A stretch of DNA of 26,910 nucleotides, from IMG/VR virus record IMGVR_UViG_3300009132_000521, positions 1 through 26,910 of that record, one strand, 5' to 3'. Under the pieces are notes generated by a model. The model searched no databases and was not told the origin of the DNA. It saw only the letters and a list, made by a program, of their open reading frames with translations. Shown here in pieces: positions 14,850 through 23,018 of the stretch (positions within the stretch are counted from its first letter, which is position 1; each line of letters opens with the position of its first letter). Source of the stretch: a virus. The translations under genes were made by a program, and so were the position numbers.

Positions 14850-15038
14850 CTATCTTAATAAATCTCTATGTGTTTTCCAGTCTGATCGGTGTTTTCTAAC
14901 CCAAATCATTAGCGCTCTGTCAAAACCTATATCTTGACCAGCTTTTTCTGACTCAATCCATTTGAGTTTGAGTATTTCTTCTCTCTCTGCCAAAAACTCT
15001 TGGTATAGTGTAGAACCAGTGGCAAAGTGATCGTTCAT
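14850..15038 (-). CDS. Small conserved phage protein of unknown function
   Basis: A 62-residue helical protein. Its core (ILKLKWIESEKAGQDIGF, then RALMIWVRKHRSDWKTHR) looks like a compact module I associate with many phage and bacterial short proteins ('hkw-eSEkaG-DIGfe-A---W---hr--Wr'), sometimes filed under DUF4032; I hold that label loosely. The ATG at 15038 overlaps the TGA of the upstream gene (TGATG); a TTG one codon earlier is an alternative. No function is known to me. Confidence 0.7.
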   Translation of the reverse strand: MNDHFATGSTLYQEFLAEREEILKLKWIESEKAGQDIGFDRALMIWVRKHRSDWKTHRDLLR

Positions 15039-15928
15039 CAATAATCTCCCTGAATTGTTTCTGCTTTAGAAAGTTCTGGATTAATTTCAAGAAGGGCGGC
15101 GTCTGACTCAAGCTCTTCTGAGCCTTCTACTTTTTTGCCCGCTCTCCACTGTTTGCAGGACCAGTATCGCGCTTTATATTTTGGGCCTGGGTTTGTATCA
15201 CATTGGTGGCGAGCTCTGAATGATTTGCGACGCTCTGGATCATCTCTTTTTATCTCCATATTTGGATCGCCAAAAGTAACTTTTACTACATTGCCTTTAT
15301 CGTTTTTTACATAAACGCCAAATTTCTTTTTAGATCCCTTGGGAAGTCTAAATGGTTTATTTAGAGTTTTCTTTTCTGCTTCTGTTTCACATTCCCAATC
15401 TTCCGATTCTGAATATTCTAATATTTCTGTATCTGAGATTTTAGAAGCCAATAAATCTATTTTAGCTAGAGCTAGTTCTACTTTTGAATAATCATCAAAT
15501 CCCGATTCGATTGTAAGGTTTGAGATATCTTCTTCTGAAGCTTTAGCAACATCTTGATCGGCTTTGCGGTAGGAATCCTTAACTTTGCCCCCGCGCATCA
15601 TTTTTAAAAACATATTTACACGAGCCATTGCCCAGCTACCTCTAGTTTGGCCAGGTCTGTGTGATGTAGAAAATGCTCCAGCTCCTCTACGGTAAATCTT
15701 CTTAAGCATACCAAGGGTTACTTTCTTATTAGATTTTTCATTGTGCTCTTTGACTTTGTTCTTTAGTGAGGTTGTGACCTTTTCACTGAAAGTTATTGCC
15801 CCAGCAGCAGAGCCTGGTTCGTTTACAGAGGAACCCTTTTTATTTTCTTCTGGTTTTGCTGGTGTTTGTGCGGCGCTTTTGGGGCCTGGCCTGCCAGCTT
15901 TAAGCTTTTCTGAAAAATCTAATTCCAT
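15038..15928 (-). CDS. Two-domain conserved phage protein of unknown function
   Basis: A 296-residue protein with two conserved-looking modules joined by low-complexity linkers. The N-terminal 60 residues are rich in Pro, Ala and Lys. Residues about 70-125 contain IYRRGAGAFSTSHRPGQTRG and ARVNMFLKMMRGG, followed by KADQDVAKAS. After an acidic linker, residues about 195-262 read KPFRLPKGSKKKFGVYVKN, VTFGDPNMEIKRDDPERR and KSFRARHQCDTNPGPKYKAR ending YWSCKQW. I have a general sense that both modules recur in phage proteins, often near structural genes, but cannot name a function. The Cys/His pattern in the second (HQC and SC) could bind metal. A promoter with an AGTGTAA element abuts its ATG. 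Confidence 0.75.
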   Translation of the reverse strand: MELDFSEKLKAGRPGPKSAAQTPAKPEENKKGSSVNEPGSAAGAITFSEKVTTSLKNKVKEHNEKSNKKVTLGMLKKIYRRGAGAFSTSHRPGQTRGSWAMARVNMFLKMMRGGKVKDSYRKADQDVAKASEEDISNLTIESGFDDYSKVELALAKIDLLASKISDTEILEYSESEDWECETEAEKKTLNKPFRLPKGSKKKFGVYVKNDKGNVVKVTFGDPNMEIKRDDPERRKSFRARHQCDTNPGPKYKARYWSCKQWRAGKKVEGSEELESDAALLEINPELSKAETIQGDY

Positions 15929-15934
15929 ATATAT

Positions 15935-15962
15935 ATGTTACACTTTTTTTAAAAAAAATCAA
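15935..15962 (-). promoter_or_regulatory. Promoter with AGTGTAA element before gene 15038-15928
   Basis: TTGATT (15962-15957), a 16-bp A/T-tract spacer and TAACAT (15940-15935) on the minus strand, preceded by AGTG. The -10 ends 6 nt before the ATG. The -35 lies at the stop of the upstream gene. Confidence 0.5.
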
Positions 15963-16243
15963 CCCCAAAAATTATATGCCAAAATACCAGCGGCGGCTGT
16001 TAGTAATCCGCTGACAAAAACCCACGTCAATTTATTAAAGCCGTTTACAAAAGCTCTTGTTTCTGCTGTGATTTTTTCCATTTCAATCATTCTGTTGTTC
16101 ATGTCTTCTATTTTCTTGAACAGAACGTCGGTTAAAGTCCCAAGTTGAATTAATTTTTCTTCAGCTCTGGCAATAGAAATAACCGCATCTGAAAGTTTGT
16201 CAACTTTTTGCTCTATTCTTAGTAGTCTATCCTCTTCTGGCAT
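15959..16243 (-). CDS. Coiled-coil protein with C-terminal membrane anchor
   Basis: A 94-residue protein with a long charged heptad-like region (EEDRLLRIEQKVDKLSDAV, then KKIEDMNNRMIEMEKI) and a C-terminal hydrophobic helix (LTWVFVSGLLTAAAGILAYN). This plan resembles the XhlA-type phage haemolysin/holin-associated proteins and small phage membrane anchors. It might belong to a lysis module, but no endolysin or clear holin lies beside it, so that is only a possibility. An AGTGTAA element precedes it and overlaps the stop of the upstream gene. Confidence 0.75.
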   Translation of the reverse strand: MPEEDRLLRIEQKVDKLSDAVISIARAEEKLIQLGTLTDVLFKKIEDMNNRMIEMEKITAETRAFVNGFNKLTWVFVSGLLTAAAGILAYNFWG

Positions 16244-16248
16244 GGTTT

Positions 16249-16258
16249 TGTTTACACT
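16249..16258 (-). promoter_or_regulatory. AGTGTAA start-proximal element before gene 15959-16243
   Basis: AGTGTAAACA on the minus strand, ending 5 nt before the ATG at 16243. The GTG TAA within it is also the last codon and stop of the upstream gene. No -35 is recognisable, and the sixth -10 base is A, so this is the weakest of the set. Confidence 0.3.
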
Positions 16259-16497
16259 AAATCTCCAAATCTTTCTTGAGGAAATAAAATTTCTCTTTGT
16301 TCTTTTTTGTCTATATTATAGAACTCACACGCTTCAGATAAGGTATCAAAATATCTCCACCCATCAACTGGATAAGTGTATGTTTCCTTTAGACTGATAT
16401 CTAAAGTATAATCTTTATGTTCTAAATGAGTGGCAAAAATCGTTACTGATCTTTTCGCTCCTACTTCCAGTTTATAAAATCCGTTTTCTTCTTCCAT
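16252..16497 (-). CDS. Small protein of unknown function
   Basis: An 81-residue protein that I do not recognise. It has alternating polar and hydrophobic stretches suggesting a small beta-rich domain (SVTIFATHLEHKDYTLDISL, ETYTYPVDGWRYFDTL) and a C-terminal helix (SEACEFYNIDKKEQREI). It begins 1 nt after the stop of the leucine-rich-repeat tail protein, so it is probably co-transcribed with the tail genes. Confidence 0.65.
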   Translation of the reverse strand: MEEENGFYKLEVGAKRSVTIFATHLEHKDYTLDISLKETYTYPVDGWRYFDTLSEACEFYNIDKKEQREILFPQERFGDLV

Positions 16498-16498
16498 A

Positions 16499-18265
16499 TT
16501 ACAAGTTTAGTGTCCAACCTTTATTTGTTGCTATAAGTTTATCAGCAGCTGTTAAATCCGCTGTAAAAGAATTATTTCTCAAATCTAGTGTTGCTGAATG
16601 AGTAATTGTAACTAAGTGGTTAAAAATTTCAAGTATAGCATCTCTATTTAAGGGACAATATCGTAATGACACACTATACTTAAATCCAGTTTCATCAGTT
16701 GCTGCTCCAGGAAATTTAATATAGTTTATGTTTCTAGCGAGGCCGAACGTGTTGCTGTAATCCCCAGAATCATTTGCATACGAGAAATCAATGCCCTCAA
16801 TGTATTGTAAGGAGGCAGCGTTATAAAAACATTGATAATATTCTCCATCACTTGGTCCAGCGTTCATTCCTACAAGTTTTACTGATGTTAAAGATTCGGA
16901 CCCGAAAAATGTTCTATATAGTGAGCCAGTGTTGGTCAAATTATTGACATGTATCGGTGGAAGCTCTTTTAACGCTGCCATACCATTAAAAGAATCCCGC
17001 ATATCAGTACAGTTCGTAAAATCCAAATGTGTATATTGCGAATCAAACCTTTCAATCTGGGTTGCCCCTTGAAACATATTTGACGCATTACTAGCCCGTG
17101 TAAATTGCCCTAAATAAGGAAATACTTTCAATGAATCGAAATTATAAAACACCTGACTCATATCAAAATTGCTGGTTCGTTCAATAGCGTCAAGCCCTCC
17201 TTGTTCTGTTAAAACTGAAAAATCATAACATTCTCTTAGATTACCAAACGTTCTATCAATTCCTTGACCATCCATTTTGCTAAGATCTACACCTTGCGGT
17301 ATTGCTCTTAAATCTAAGGCATTATAAAACATGTAATCAAGGCGAACACTGCCTGTATTCCGTACTCCAACGTATGGTATATATTTTATATTTCGACAAT
17401 CAGCAAAAGTAAGATAGAAGGAGCTACAAGATGTAAGCATTCCGCTTCCAAACAAACCTTCTGGCATGTACCTAAGCGCATAGCAATAACGAAAAGTCTC
17501 TTGCATATTACTTGGATTTTTAAACCAGTATCTATCATTGCTAGCAAAATCATCTGGTAAATATGTTAAGGAGTTGCAATCATAAAACGTCCTTACGTAA
17601 GATTCAGATCCAGCATTTCGAATATAAGGCACAAAAGGTATTGATCTTAAAGAACGACAGCCACAATAAAGTCTTTCTGGTTGCGTTAACCTATTACTTG
17701 AAGTGTTTCTGATTTCAATTTGCTCGACCATTCTCATTGGACGACTATAATTAATCGTATGAGTCGTAGCATTCGAACTACTTACAAATAAATCTAAAAT
17801 ATTTGGACCAGCCCTATACGCCAAAGTAGCATTGGTGATGTACGGACCGTCTATATCAAAATTAATCTGACCAACATTACCTCCAAAAACCACTCCATCA
17901 CCTAAAGTAACTTCGAACACTGCTTGTCTGTATCCTCTGAATTCTGTACTAGCTGGCAAATCGTCATAATCATATATGTGAGTAACAGTAACATTAGAAC
18001 CAACAGTTTCAACATTACCATCACCCCAATCTACGGTGTATGGAGAACTATCATCAGTATCTAAATTGAAAGTTACATAATTTTGTGCAGCTCTTTCATT
18101 AGGAAATACCGCGACCAAGCCAATAATCTTTTCTGGCACGCCGTCTGGCACATTTAAATCAAGCCATTCGGTAGGTCGAGACCATTGATCATTTACATCG
18201 TATTTTGCATCGGCTGGCAAAAGATTTGGAACGTTGCCTGGAGATAAACTAGGTAAAAAACTCAT
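16499..18265 (-). CDS. Tail/adhesin-like protein with PKD-like domain and BspA-type leucine-rich repeats
   Basis: A 588-residue protein, probably exposed on the virion. An N-terminal beta region includes YTVDWGDGNVETVGSNVTV, the 'DWGDG' signature of PKD-like domains. From about residue 190 to 560 it carries irregular BspA/DUF285-type leucine-rich repeats: recurring pieces such as YCGCRSLRSIPFVP, FYDCNSLTYLPDDF, FRYCYALRYMPEGLF, MFYNALDLRAIPQGVDLS and SFNGMAALKELPPIHV. The end, TLDLRNNSFTADLTAADKLI then ATNKGWTLNL, matches a terminal cap I associate with such phage and bacterial surface proteins. It likely contributes to host recognition. AGGAGG lies 8-9 nt before the ATG, and the ATG overlaps the stop of the fibre gene. 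No cleavage or enzyme motif is seen. Confidence 0.8.
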   Translation of the reverse strand: MSFLPSLSPGNVPNLLPADAKYDVNDQWSRPTEWLDLNVPDGVPEKIIGLVAVFPNERAAQNYVTFNLDTDDSSPYTVDWGDGNVETVGSNVTVTHIYDYDDLPASTEFRGYRQAVFEVTLGDGVVFGGNVGQINFDIDGPYITNATLAYRAGPNILDLFVSSSNATTHTINYSRPMRMVEQIEIRNTSSNRLTQPERLYCGCRSLRSIPFVPYIRNAGSESYVRTFYDCNSLTYLPDDFASNDRYWFKNPSNMQETFRYCYALRYMPEGLFGSGMLTSCSSFYLTFADCRNIKYIPYVGVRNTGSVRLDYMFYNALDLRAIPQGVDLSKMDGQGIDRTFGNLRECYDFSVLTEQGGLDAIERTSNFDMSQVFYNFDSLKVFPYLGQFTRASNASNMFQGATQIERFDSQYTHLDFTNCTDMRDSFNGMAALKELPPIHVNNLTNTGSLYRTFFGSESLTSVKLVGMNAGPSDGEYYQCFYNAASLQYIEGIDFSYANDSGDYSNTFGLARNINYIKFPGAATDETGFKYSVSLRYCPLNRDAILEIFNHLVTITHSATLDLRNNSFTADLTAADKLIATNKGWTLNL

Positions 18266-20190
18266 ACTACGTTACCTCCTAAAAATGCGTATTCTGGTGA
18301 TTTGAAAATGACTTGGGCTTGGCCATAAATACCAGCTATTTGATTTGCGGAATTAAAAGAGTTGAAGCCAGATATCCCAGCCCCAGTTGCAAAAACAACA
18401 CTGTTGGATGTTTCAGCAATAAATGTTGTTGTATGTCCAGAAACTTGAGCTGGTATAGTTACTGTCATTGGGGCTGAATTTTGAAGAAGTACTGTGGCTC
18501 CTCTATGTGTAGACCCCATGGTAAAACTACCAGTCTCTGTAACAAATGAATTTTCTGATAGAGATATTTTGCCGAAGGATTTAGTGCCACTTATTGTTTG
18601 GTCTCCAGTTGTGTAGACGACATTTTCAACTGTTCCGCCGCCTCCGCCTCCGCCTTCGCCTATTAAAAGAACACCAGTTCCATTTACTGTTGGGCGACTA
18701 CTAAATGATGAATCACCAGATACCGAAAGATCTTGATTTATTGTAAAGTTGTAATTAGCATCAACGTTTCCGTTATTTCTAATACTGACTGCTTCTATTG
18801 ATGCGCAATACAGTCCAAGGTCAGAGTTTCGTGTTGAACCTTGTTCCATTCCCTTTGTACTGCCTCGCTGTCCTCTGATACCAACACTATAACCAGCTCT
18901 TAAGTGACCTGAATCTAAATATAAGTCATTTGCCCCAAATCTAAATTGTGTGTTATTATTTTTGTTTTTAATAACACCGTTTTCTTGGAGCATTAAATCA
19001 CCGCTAACTTCTAACTTTTCAGTAGGTGATGATGTACCTATACCAACATTGCCATTTCCATCAAATCTAACTTTTTCAGAAACTGTACCATTATTAGTGG
19101 TAAAAAAAGATAAGCCATAATCATTAGAGCCTTCGCCTTCATGTCTAATTATAGTTCTTTTGGATAAACTTCCATCTGTAACCATTTCAAGACCTGGGCC
19201 TGCATTATCATTTGTCCCTATCAAAGAAACTCTTGCACCAAATTGAACACCGTTGTCATGAAGTTTTATAGATCGATCGTAAGAATATGCAGGTGTTGAT
19301 CCAATTTGAAGATTACCTCCAGACAAGATTGCACCGCCAGAAACATGAAGTGGGGCTTGTGGTGATGATGTACCTATGCCAATATTGCCAGAAGTTGTAA
19401 GATTATTAACTACCGCATCTTCTCCAGAAACCAAAAATAATCCAGTCTCAGAGTTTTGAACATAAGAAGATAGATCGACGCCAGTGATGAAGCCGCTTGG
19501 GTTAGAAGAAACGTAAAACGCTCCCGTTTCGGAGTCTTGAACGTAGCTAGATAGATCGACGCCAGTAATATAACCACTTGGGTTAGAGGCGGCATAAAAT
19601 TGTCCAGTTTGAGACTCAGATATAAAAGAACCCGTTTCTGATTTTAACGCAAAAGATCCAGTACTATTTACTATTTCTGTTATCTCTGAATCGTTTGATG
19701 AAATTTGGCCCTGCAAATATCCGCTTACGCCAGTTACAAATTCTTCGGTTGTGTAGGCGGATAAATCTACTCCAGTTATGTAGCCGCTTGGATTTGAAGA
19801 CGCATAAAATGCGCCAGTTTCAGATTTTTCTACGTAATCTGACAGGTCTACTCCAGTTATGTAGCCACTGGGGTTTGATTTTGGATAAAATGAATTAGTG
19901 GCTAATGTATTGTAATCGCCAGTTGCAGTGATTATTTTTGAATTTATCTGATTTTCAGTTAAGAAGTCAGATATTTCAGGGGGTCTAACAACGTCTCCCG
20001 TGGCATAATTACTATAATTGCCCGTTATTGTTATTGGGTCGCCAGAGCTTACTATAACTGTAGCTGAATCGCCGCTAAAAGCTGTAACATCAATAAATTG
20101 ATCACCAGATATAGAAATTAACCCAGTTTGAGGTTGGGTTAAAATAATTGACGTAGAATCTTCTCCAGAAACTGTTACAGATATGCTCAT
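18262..20190 (-). CDS. Phage tail fibre protein with internal repeats
   Basis: A 642-residue fibre. The N-terminus has Ig-like beta strands (ISVTVSGEDSTSIIL). Residues 101-251 hold four copies of a unit of about 27 aa based on SNPSGYITGVDLSSYV and SETGAFY. Two GIGTSSP...L-VSG blocks follow (near 271-285 and 385-398), typical of trimeric tail fibres, then a glycine-run linker near residues 510-518 and a TISGTKSFGKISLSEN segment. The C-terminal 90 residues (TIPAQVSGHTTTF, AGIYGQAQVIF) look like a compact beta head. No peptidase_S74 chaperone is present. It would form an elongated trimer for receptor binding; the next gene downstream (BspA-like) may be its tip or partner. Confidence 0.85.
   Translation of the reverse strand: MSISVTVSGEDSTSIILTQPQTGLISISGDQFIDVTAFSGDSATVIVSSGDPITITGNYSNYATGDVVRPPEISDFLTENQINSKIITATGDYNTLATNSFYPKSNPSGYITGVDLSDYVEKSETGAFYASSNPSGYITGVDLSAYTTEEFVTGVSGYLQGQISSNDSEITEIVNSTGSFALKSETGSFISESQTGQFYAASNPSGYITGVDLSSYVQDSETGAFYVSSNPSGFITGVDLSSYVQNSETGLFLVSGEDAVVNNLTTSGNIGIGTSSPQAPLHVSGGAILSGGNLQIGSTPAYSYDRSIKLHDNGVQFGARVSLIGTNDNAGPGLEMVTDGSLSKRTIIRHEGEGSNDYGLSFFTTNNGTVSEKVRFDGNGNVGIGTSSPTEKLEVSGDLMLQENGVIKNKNNNTQFRFGANDLYLDSGHLRAGYSVGIRGQRGSTKGMEQGSTRNSDLGLYCASIEAVSIRNNGNVDANYNFTINQDLSVSGDSSFSSRPTVNGTGVLLIGEGGGGGGGTVENVVYTTGDQTISGTKSFGKISLSENSFVTETGSFTMGSTHRGATVLLQNSAPMTVTIPAQVSGHTTTFIAETSNSVVFATGAGISGFNSFNSANQIAGIYGQAQVIFKSPEYAFLGGNVV
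19438..19890 (-). repeat. Four-copy repeat coding for fibre shaft units
   Basis: The units start at about residues 101, 128, 198 and 225 of the fibre protein. Units 1-2 and 3-4 form two pairs separated by a 40-residue spacer. DNA similarity is high within pairs (shared codons over the PSGYITGVDLS part), consistent with tandem duplication and later exchange between copies. Confidence 0.75.
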
Positions 20191-20525
20191 GCTGTTTCAT
20201 TTTCGACGATAGTGACGGAGCCTTTTAACAATTTTTCTGAAGTGCCATCGTTTTTATCAATAAATAAATCGTAAGAACTTGGGGCTGTAGAAAGATTAGA
20301 TGTTTGTGTTTTAGATAAAGATAATGTAGCTATACCATCTGTAGCTATACCAACAACCGTTGTCGTAAAATCTTCCTGCAAGGAATTTGAAGAATCAATT
20401 CTAATTTGAGAGTGAAGAGAAGCGTTTGAAAGATCATACGCACTTCCATCTGCATTTTTAATAGTTAGGGTAATTGAAAATGTCGCTCTTTTTTCGATTG
20501 TGATGTTATATGTACCTGCAGCCAT
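20187..20525 (-). CDS. Short beta-sandwich virion protein (BppU N-domain-like)
   Basis: A 112-residue protein opening MAAGTYNITIEKRATFSITL, then IKNADGSAYDLSNASLHSQI, and later TSSYDLFI-like strands (SSYDLFIDKNDGTSEKLL). This pattern ('g-t-sl-l-w-d-dG-piDLtga-a-mqiR') is one I link to the N-terminal domain of phage baseplate/fibre adaptor proteins such as BppU. It likely helps attach the fibre encoded immediately downstream, with which it shares an ATGA overlap. An AGTGTAA element lies just upstream. Confidence 0.7.
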   Translation of the reverse strand: MAAGTYNITIEKRATFSITLTIKNADGSAYDLSNASLHSQIRIDSSNSLQEDFTTTVVGIATDGIATLSLSKTQTSNLSTAPSSYDLFIDKNDGTSEKLLKGSVTIVENETA

Positions 20526-20530
20526 ATAGC

Positions 20531-20540
20531 AATTTACACT
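20531..20540 (-). promoter_or_regulatory. AGTGTAA start-proximal element before gene 20187-20525
   Basis: AGTGTAAATT on the minus strand; TAAATT fits a -10 box and ends 5 nt before the ATG. There is no recognisable -35. It follows the stop of the gene at 20544. Confidence 0.4.
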
Positions 20541-20543
20541 TTT

Positions 20544-21281
20544 TTATAGCAGCATTCCTTCAAAAACACAGTGGACATGCATATTATTAGATGTAGAAGA
20601 TACCACTTGAAACATTACATCGCTGCCTCCAGGGATTGGAAGCGGCATATCTAATCCAATTACGCTTGGGGAAAAATTTGATAGGGCTACAATTTCTTGT
20701 GTTCTAAAAACTGAATCTTTTAGCCTAACGATTAACTTTATTGTTAGATTGGCGTTTGTGTTTGCTGTTTTTGCGTCGCAAGAAAGATGGTAGGAAGATA
20801 AGTTGAATTGCTTATCAATGGGGACGGTGTAAATGGCTTGCATTGTTTGGTTGTGGCCATTTTCAATAATTCCCTTTACATTGCTTGCTACATCTGGAGT
20901 CCCGTCTGTATTCGCTCCCCCTGTATATACAAAAATATTCCCAGCTATATCATTAGTATCGTCGTTAAAGACCCTGTTAATTCTTGACCATTTTCCGTCT
21001 AAAGTTATGCGGGTTTGACCCTGCATAACCACGGTCTCCTCCTTTTCTTTAAAATCTTCATCTAGTCCTTGAATTTTGATTGGGATAGTATCTAGTGCAT
21101 TATTGCTAGAAATATACATTGTTTCTCCAAGATTATTGGGAAAAACATAATCCCCAGAAACATCTGCATAACTCCAGATAGCTTCGTTTGAAGTGTTAGA
21201 ATCTACATCATCATGCGTACCAAATTTTCTAACAAATTTGCCAGTTTTTCTTTGTATATCTGCTAGGTGAAATGAAGACAT
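20544..21281 (-). CDS. Probable virion structural protein
   Basis: A 245-residue beta-rich protein. Short strands with many Asn, Thr, Ser and Gly (SYHLSCDAKTANTNANLTIK, DMPLPIPGGSDVMFQVVSS) end in MHVHCVFEGMLL, as in phage capsid-decoration or tail-collar proteins that form beta-sandwich trimers. I do not recognise the exact family. Position as first gene of the tail block supports a structural role. An AGTGTAA element lies 8 nt before its ATG. Confidence 0.65.
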   Translation of the reverse strand: MSSFHLADIQRKTGKFVRKFGTHDDVDSNTSNEAIWSYADVSGDYVFPNNLGETMYISSNNALDTIPIKIQGLDEDFKEKEETVVMQGQTRITLDGKWSRINRVFNDDTNDIAGNIFVYTGGANTDGTPDVASNVKGIIENGHNQTMQAIYTVPIDKQFNLSSYHLSCDAKTANTNANLTIKLIVRLKDSVFRTQEIVALSNFSPSVIGLDMPLPIPGGSDVMFQVVSSTSNNMHVHCVFEGMLL

Positions 21282-21286
21282 GTATT

Positions 21287-21296
21287 ACTTTACACT
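21287..21296 (-). promoter_or_regulatory. AGTGTAA start-proximal element before gene 20544-21281
   Basis: AGTGTAAAGT on the minus strand; TAAAGT fits TAnnnT and ends 5 nt before the ATG at 21281. No -35 is seen. It overlaps the TAA stop of nrdA, separating tail genes from nucleotide metabolism. Confidence 0.45.
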
Positions 21297-22939
21297 TAAC
21301 CAGAGCAGGATTGGCATTCTAATATATTTCTGCTTAATTCTTGGGCTGGATTTGCGCTTCTTTGATAATAAAGTGTTTTAACTCCAAGTTCCCAGGCTTC
21401 GATTAGTAATTCACTAACCTGTTTAGGTTTTACTTCTGGTGGAATCATTACATTTAATGATTGAGCTTGGTCAATGTATTTTTGGCGACTGGCTGCTTGA
21501 ATAATAATATCTTTTTGAGATATTTCTCCGAATGTTTTAAATACAGCTTTTTCTTCGTTAGTTAAAAATTCTAAATGTTGTACTGATCCACCTTTAATCA
21601 AGATTGATTTCCAAATGGCGCTTGTATTTTTTTTATGTTTTTCTAATAACTGAGTTAAGTAAGGATTTTTGTAAGTAAAATTCCCTTTTGCGAGTTTTTT
21701 TACAAAATAATTACTATTAAGAGGCTCAATAGAAGGAGAAACTTGACCTAAAATAAATGAAGATGAAGTTGTTGGAGCGACCGCAAGTGTTGTAACATTA
21801 CGGCGGCCATAACCTTTTAAGAGTTCTGGTTCACCCAGTAGCTCGGCCAATTGTTGTGTAGCTGAGTCTGCTCTTTCTCGAATAATTGACCAAATCTTAT
21901 TGTTTTCTATTTGGGCCTGCAAACCCTCAAAGCCGATGTTTTTAGATTGTAGGTATGAGTGCCAGCCAAGCGCGCCCATTCCAAGGGCTCTTTGGTTTTT
22001 TGCAAACTTATGAGGAGCTTCCATAAATTTGATGTTTTTTGTTTTTTGAACAAATTCTTCATTAACTGCATCAAGAAAATAAACTAATGTTTGAACTGCG
22101 TCAGTTTTTTCTATTTTGTCCCATTCTACTAAATTCAAAGACGACAAGACACAAACAAAAGATTCTTCCTCATTTGATTGTAGAGTAATTTCACTGCAAA
22201 GATTTGAAGAATTTATTTTGTAATTTTTATCCTTATAAACTTGTGGTGCTTCGTTGTTTACGGTATCGCTGTACATAATATATGGATACCCAGTTTCAAA
22301 ACGTTTTTTAATTATTTTGCCCCAAATTTTACGTTTTTCTTTGTCTCCTTCAATTAACGATTTCATCCATTCATCGGTAATTGTTATACCAATACTCATA
22401 TTTTGAATAGGGTGACCGTCCTCGCGAATCTGAAGAAATTCTTCAATGTCTGAATGCTCAACTGGTAAGTAGGCCGCAAAGCTCCCGCGACGAGCAGATC
22501 CTTGAGAAACTACGTCAGCGACCTTGTCATAAAGTTCCATAAAGTGAACGGGGCCAGAAGACTGGCCACCAACACTAATATCAGCTCCTCTCGATCGAAG
22601 ATCTCCAAAAAACCCAGATGTTCCTCCTCCCATTTTAGACATGATTCCAACCTCTGCATTTTTTTCAAGGATTGACTCCATTGTGTCAGATACATGGGAA
22701 TTAAAACAGCTAACTGGTAGGCCACGACTGTTTCCAAAATTAGTCCACACTGGAGTAGAAAGCGAATAAAAACCTTCGCTCATATATTTTTGGAATTTTT
22801 CAGAAAAGCCCTTAATGCCTAATATTTTTTCTGCATTATTGGCGATTTCAGCGATTCTATCTTCCGCATTTTGACCTTCTTTTAAGTAGCCTCTTGACAA
22901 AAAGAGGCGAGAATCTTCGTTTAACCATTTATAACTCAT
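21296..22939 (-). CDS. nrdA: Ribonucleotide reductase class I, large subunit
   Basis: The 547-residue catalytic subunit that reduces ribonucleotides to deoxyribonucleotides. Active-site residues align with E. coli NrdA: C78 in RGLPVSCFN (C225), N246, C248 and E250 in SSNLCSEI (N437, C439, E441), C263 in FVCVLSSLNL (C462), and the radical-transfer tyrosines Y524-Y525 in KTLYYQRS (Y730-Y731). The tail ends with a CQSC pair (C542, C545) that would exchange with thioredoxin or glutaredoxin. It is much shorter than the 761-residue E. coli enzyme: the N-terminal ATP-cone is absent, so dATP feedback through that domain should be missing. TATAAATA lies just before the ATG and could be a -10 element, but no -35 fits. 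Confidence 0.95.
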   Translation of the reverse strand: MSYKWLNEDSRLFLSRGYLKEGQNAEDRIAEIANNAEKILGIKGFSEKFQKYMSEGFYSLSTPVWTNFGNSRGLPVSCFNSHVSDTMESILEKNAEVGIMSKMGGGTSGFFGDLRSRGADISVGGQSSGPVHFMELYDKVADVVSQGSARRGSFAAYLPVEHSDIEEFLQIREDGHPIQNMSIGITITDEWMKSLIEGDKEKRKIWGKIIKKRFETGYPYIMYSDTVNNEAPQVYKDKNYKINSSNLCSEITLQSNEEESFVCVLSSLNLVEWDKIEKTDAVQTLVYFLDAVNEEFVQKTKNIKFMEAPHKFAKNQRALGMGALGWHSYLQSKNIGFEGLQAQIENNKIWSIIRERADSATQQLAELLGEPELLKGYGRRNVTTLAVAPTTSSSFILGQVSPSIEPLNSNYFVKKLAKGNFTYKNPYLTQLLEKHKKNTSAIWKSILIKGGSVQHLEFLTNEEKAVFKTFGEISQKDIIIQAASRQKYIDQAQSLNVMIPPEVKPKQVSELLIEAWELGVKTLYYQRSANPAQELSRNILECQSCSG

Positions 22940-23018
22940 TTTTATTTATAATCTTTGTGGATTTACCATACTAACAGGCACGGTTTAAATTGCAATCTTT
23001 TTTACAAAATGTTTGTAA

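Noticed and set aside
16188-16216. TTGACA-like -35 inside the gene at 15959-16243
   Set aside because: It is part of the coiled-coil coding sequence (VDKL), with no good -10 at the right spacing and no gene start downstream.
23002-23018. Hairpin TTACAAA / TTTGTAA as a terminator after nrdB
   Set aside because: The stem is 7 bp and A/T-rich, and on the coding (minus) strand it is followed by A residues, not a T-run. No credible intrinsic terminator was found anywhere in the window.
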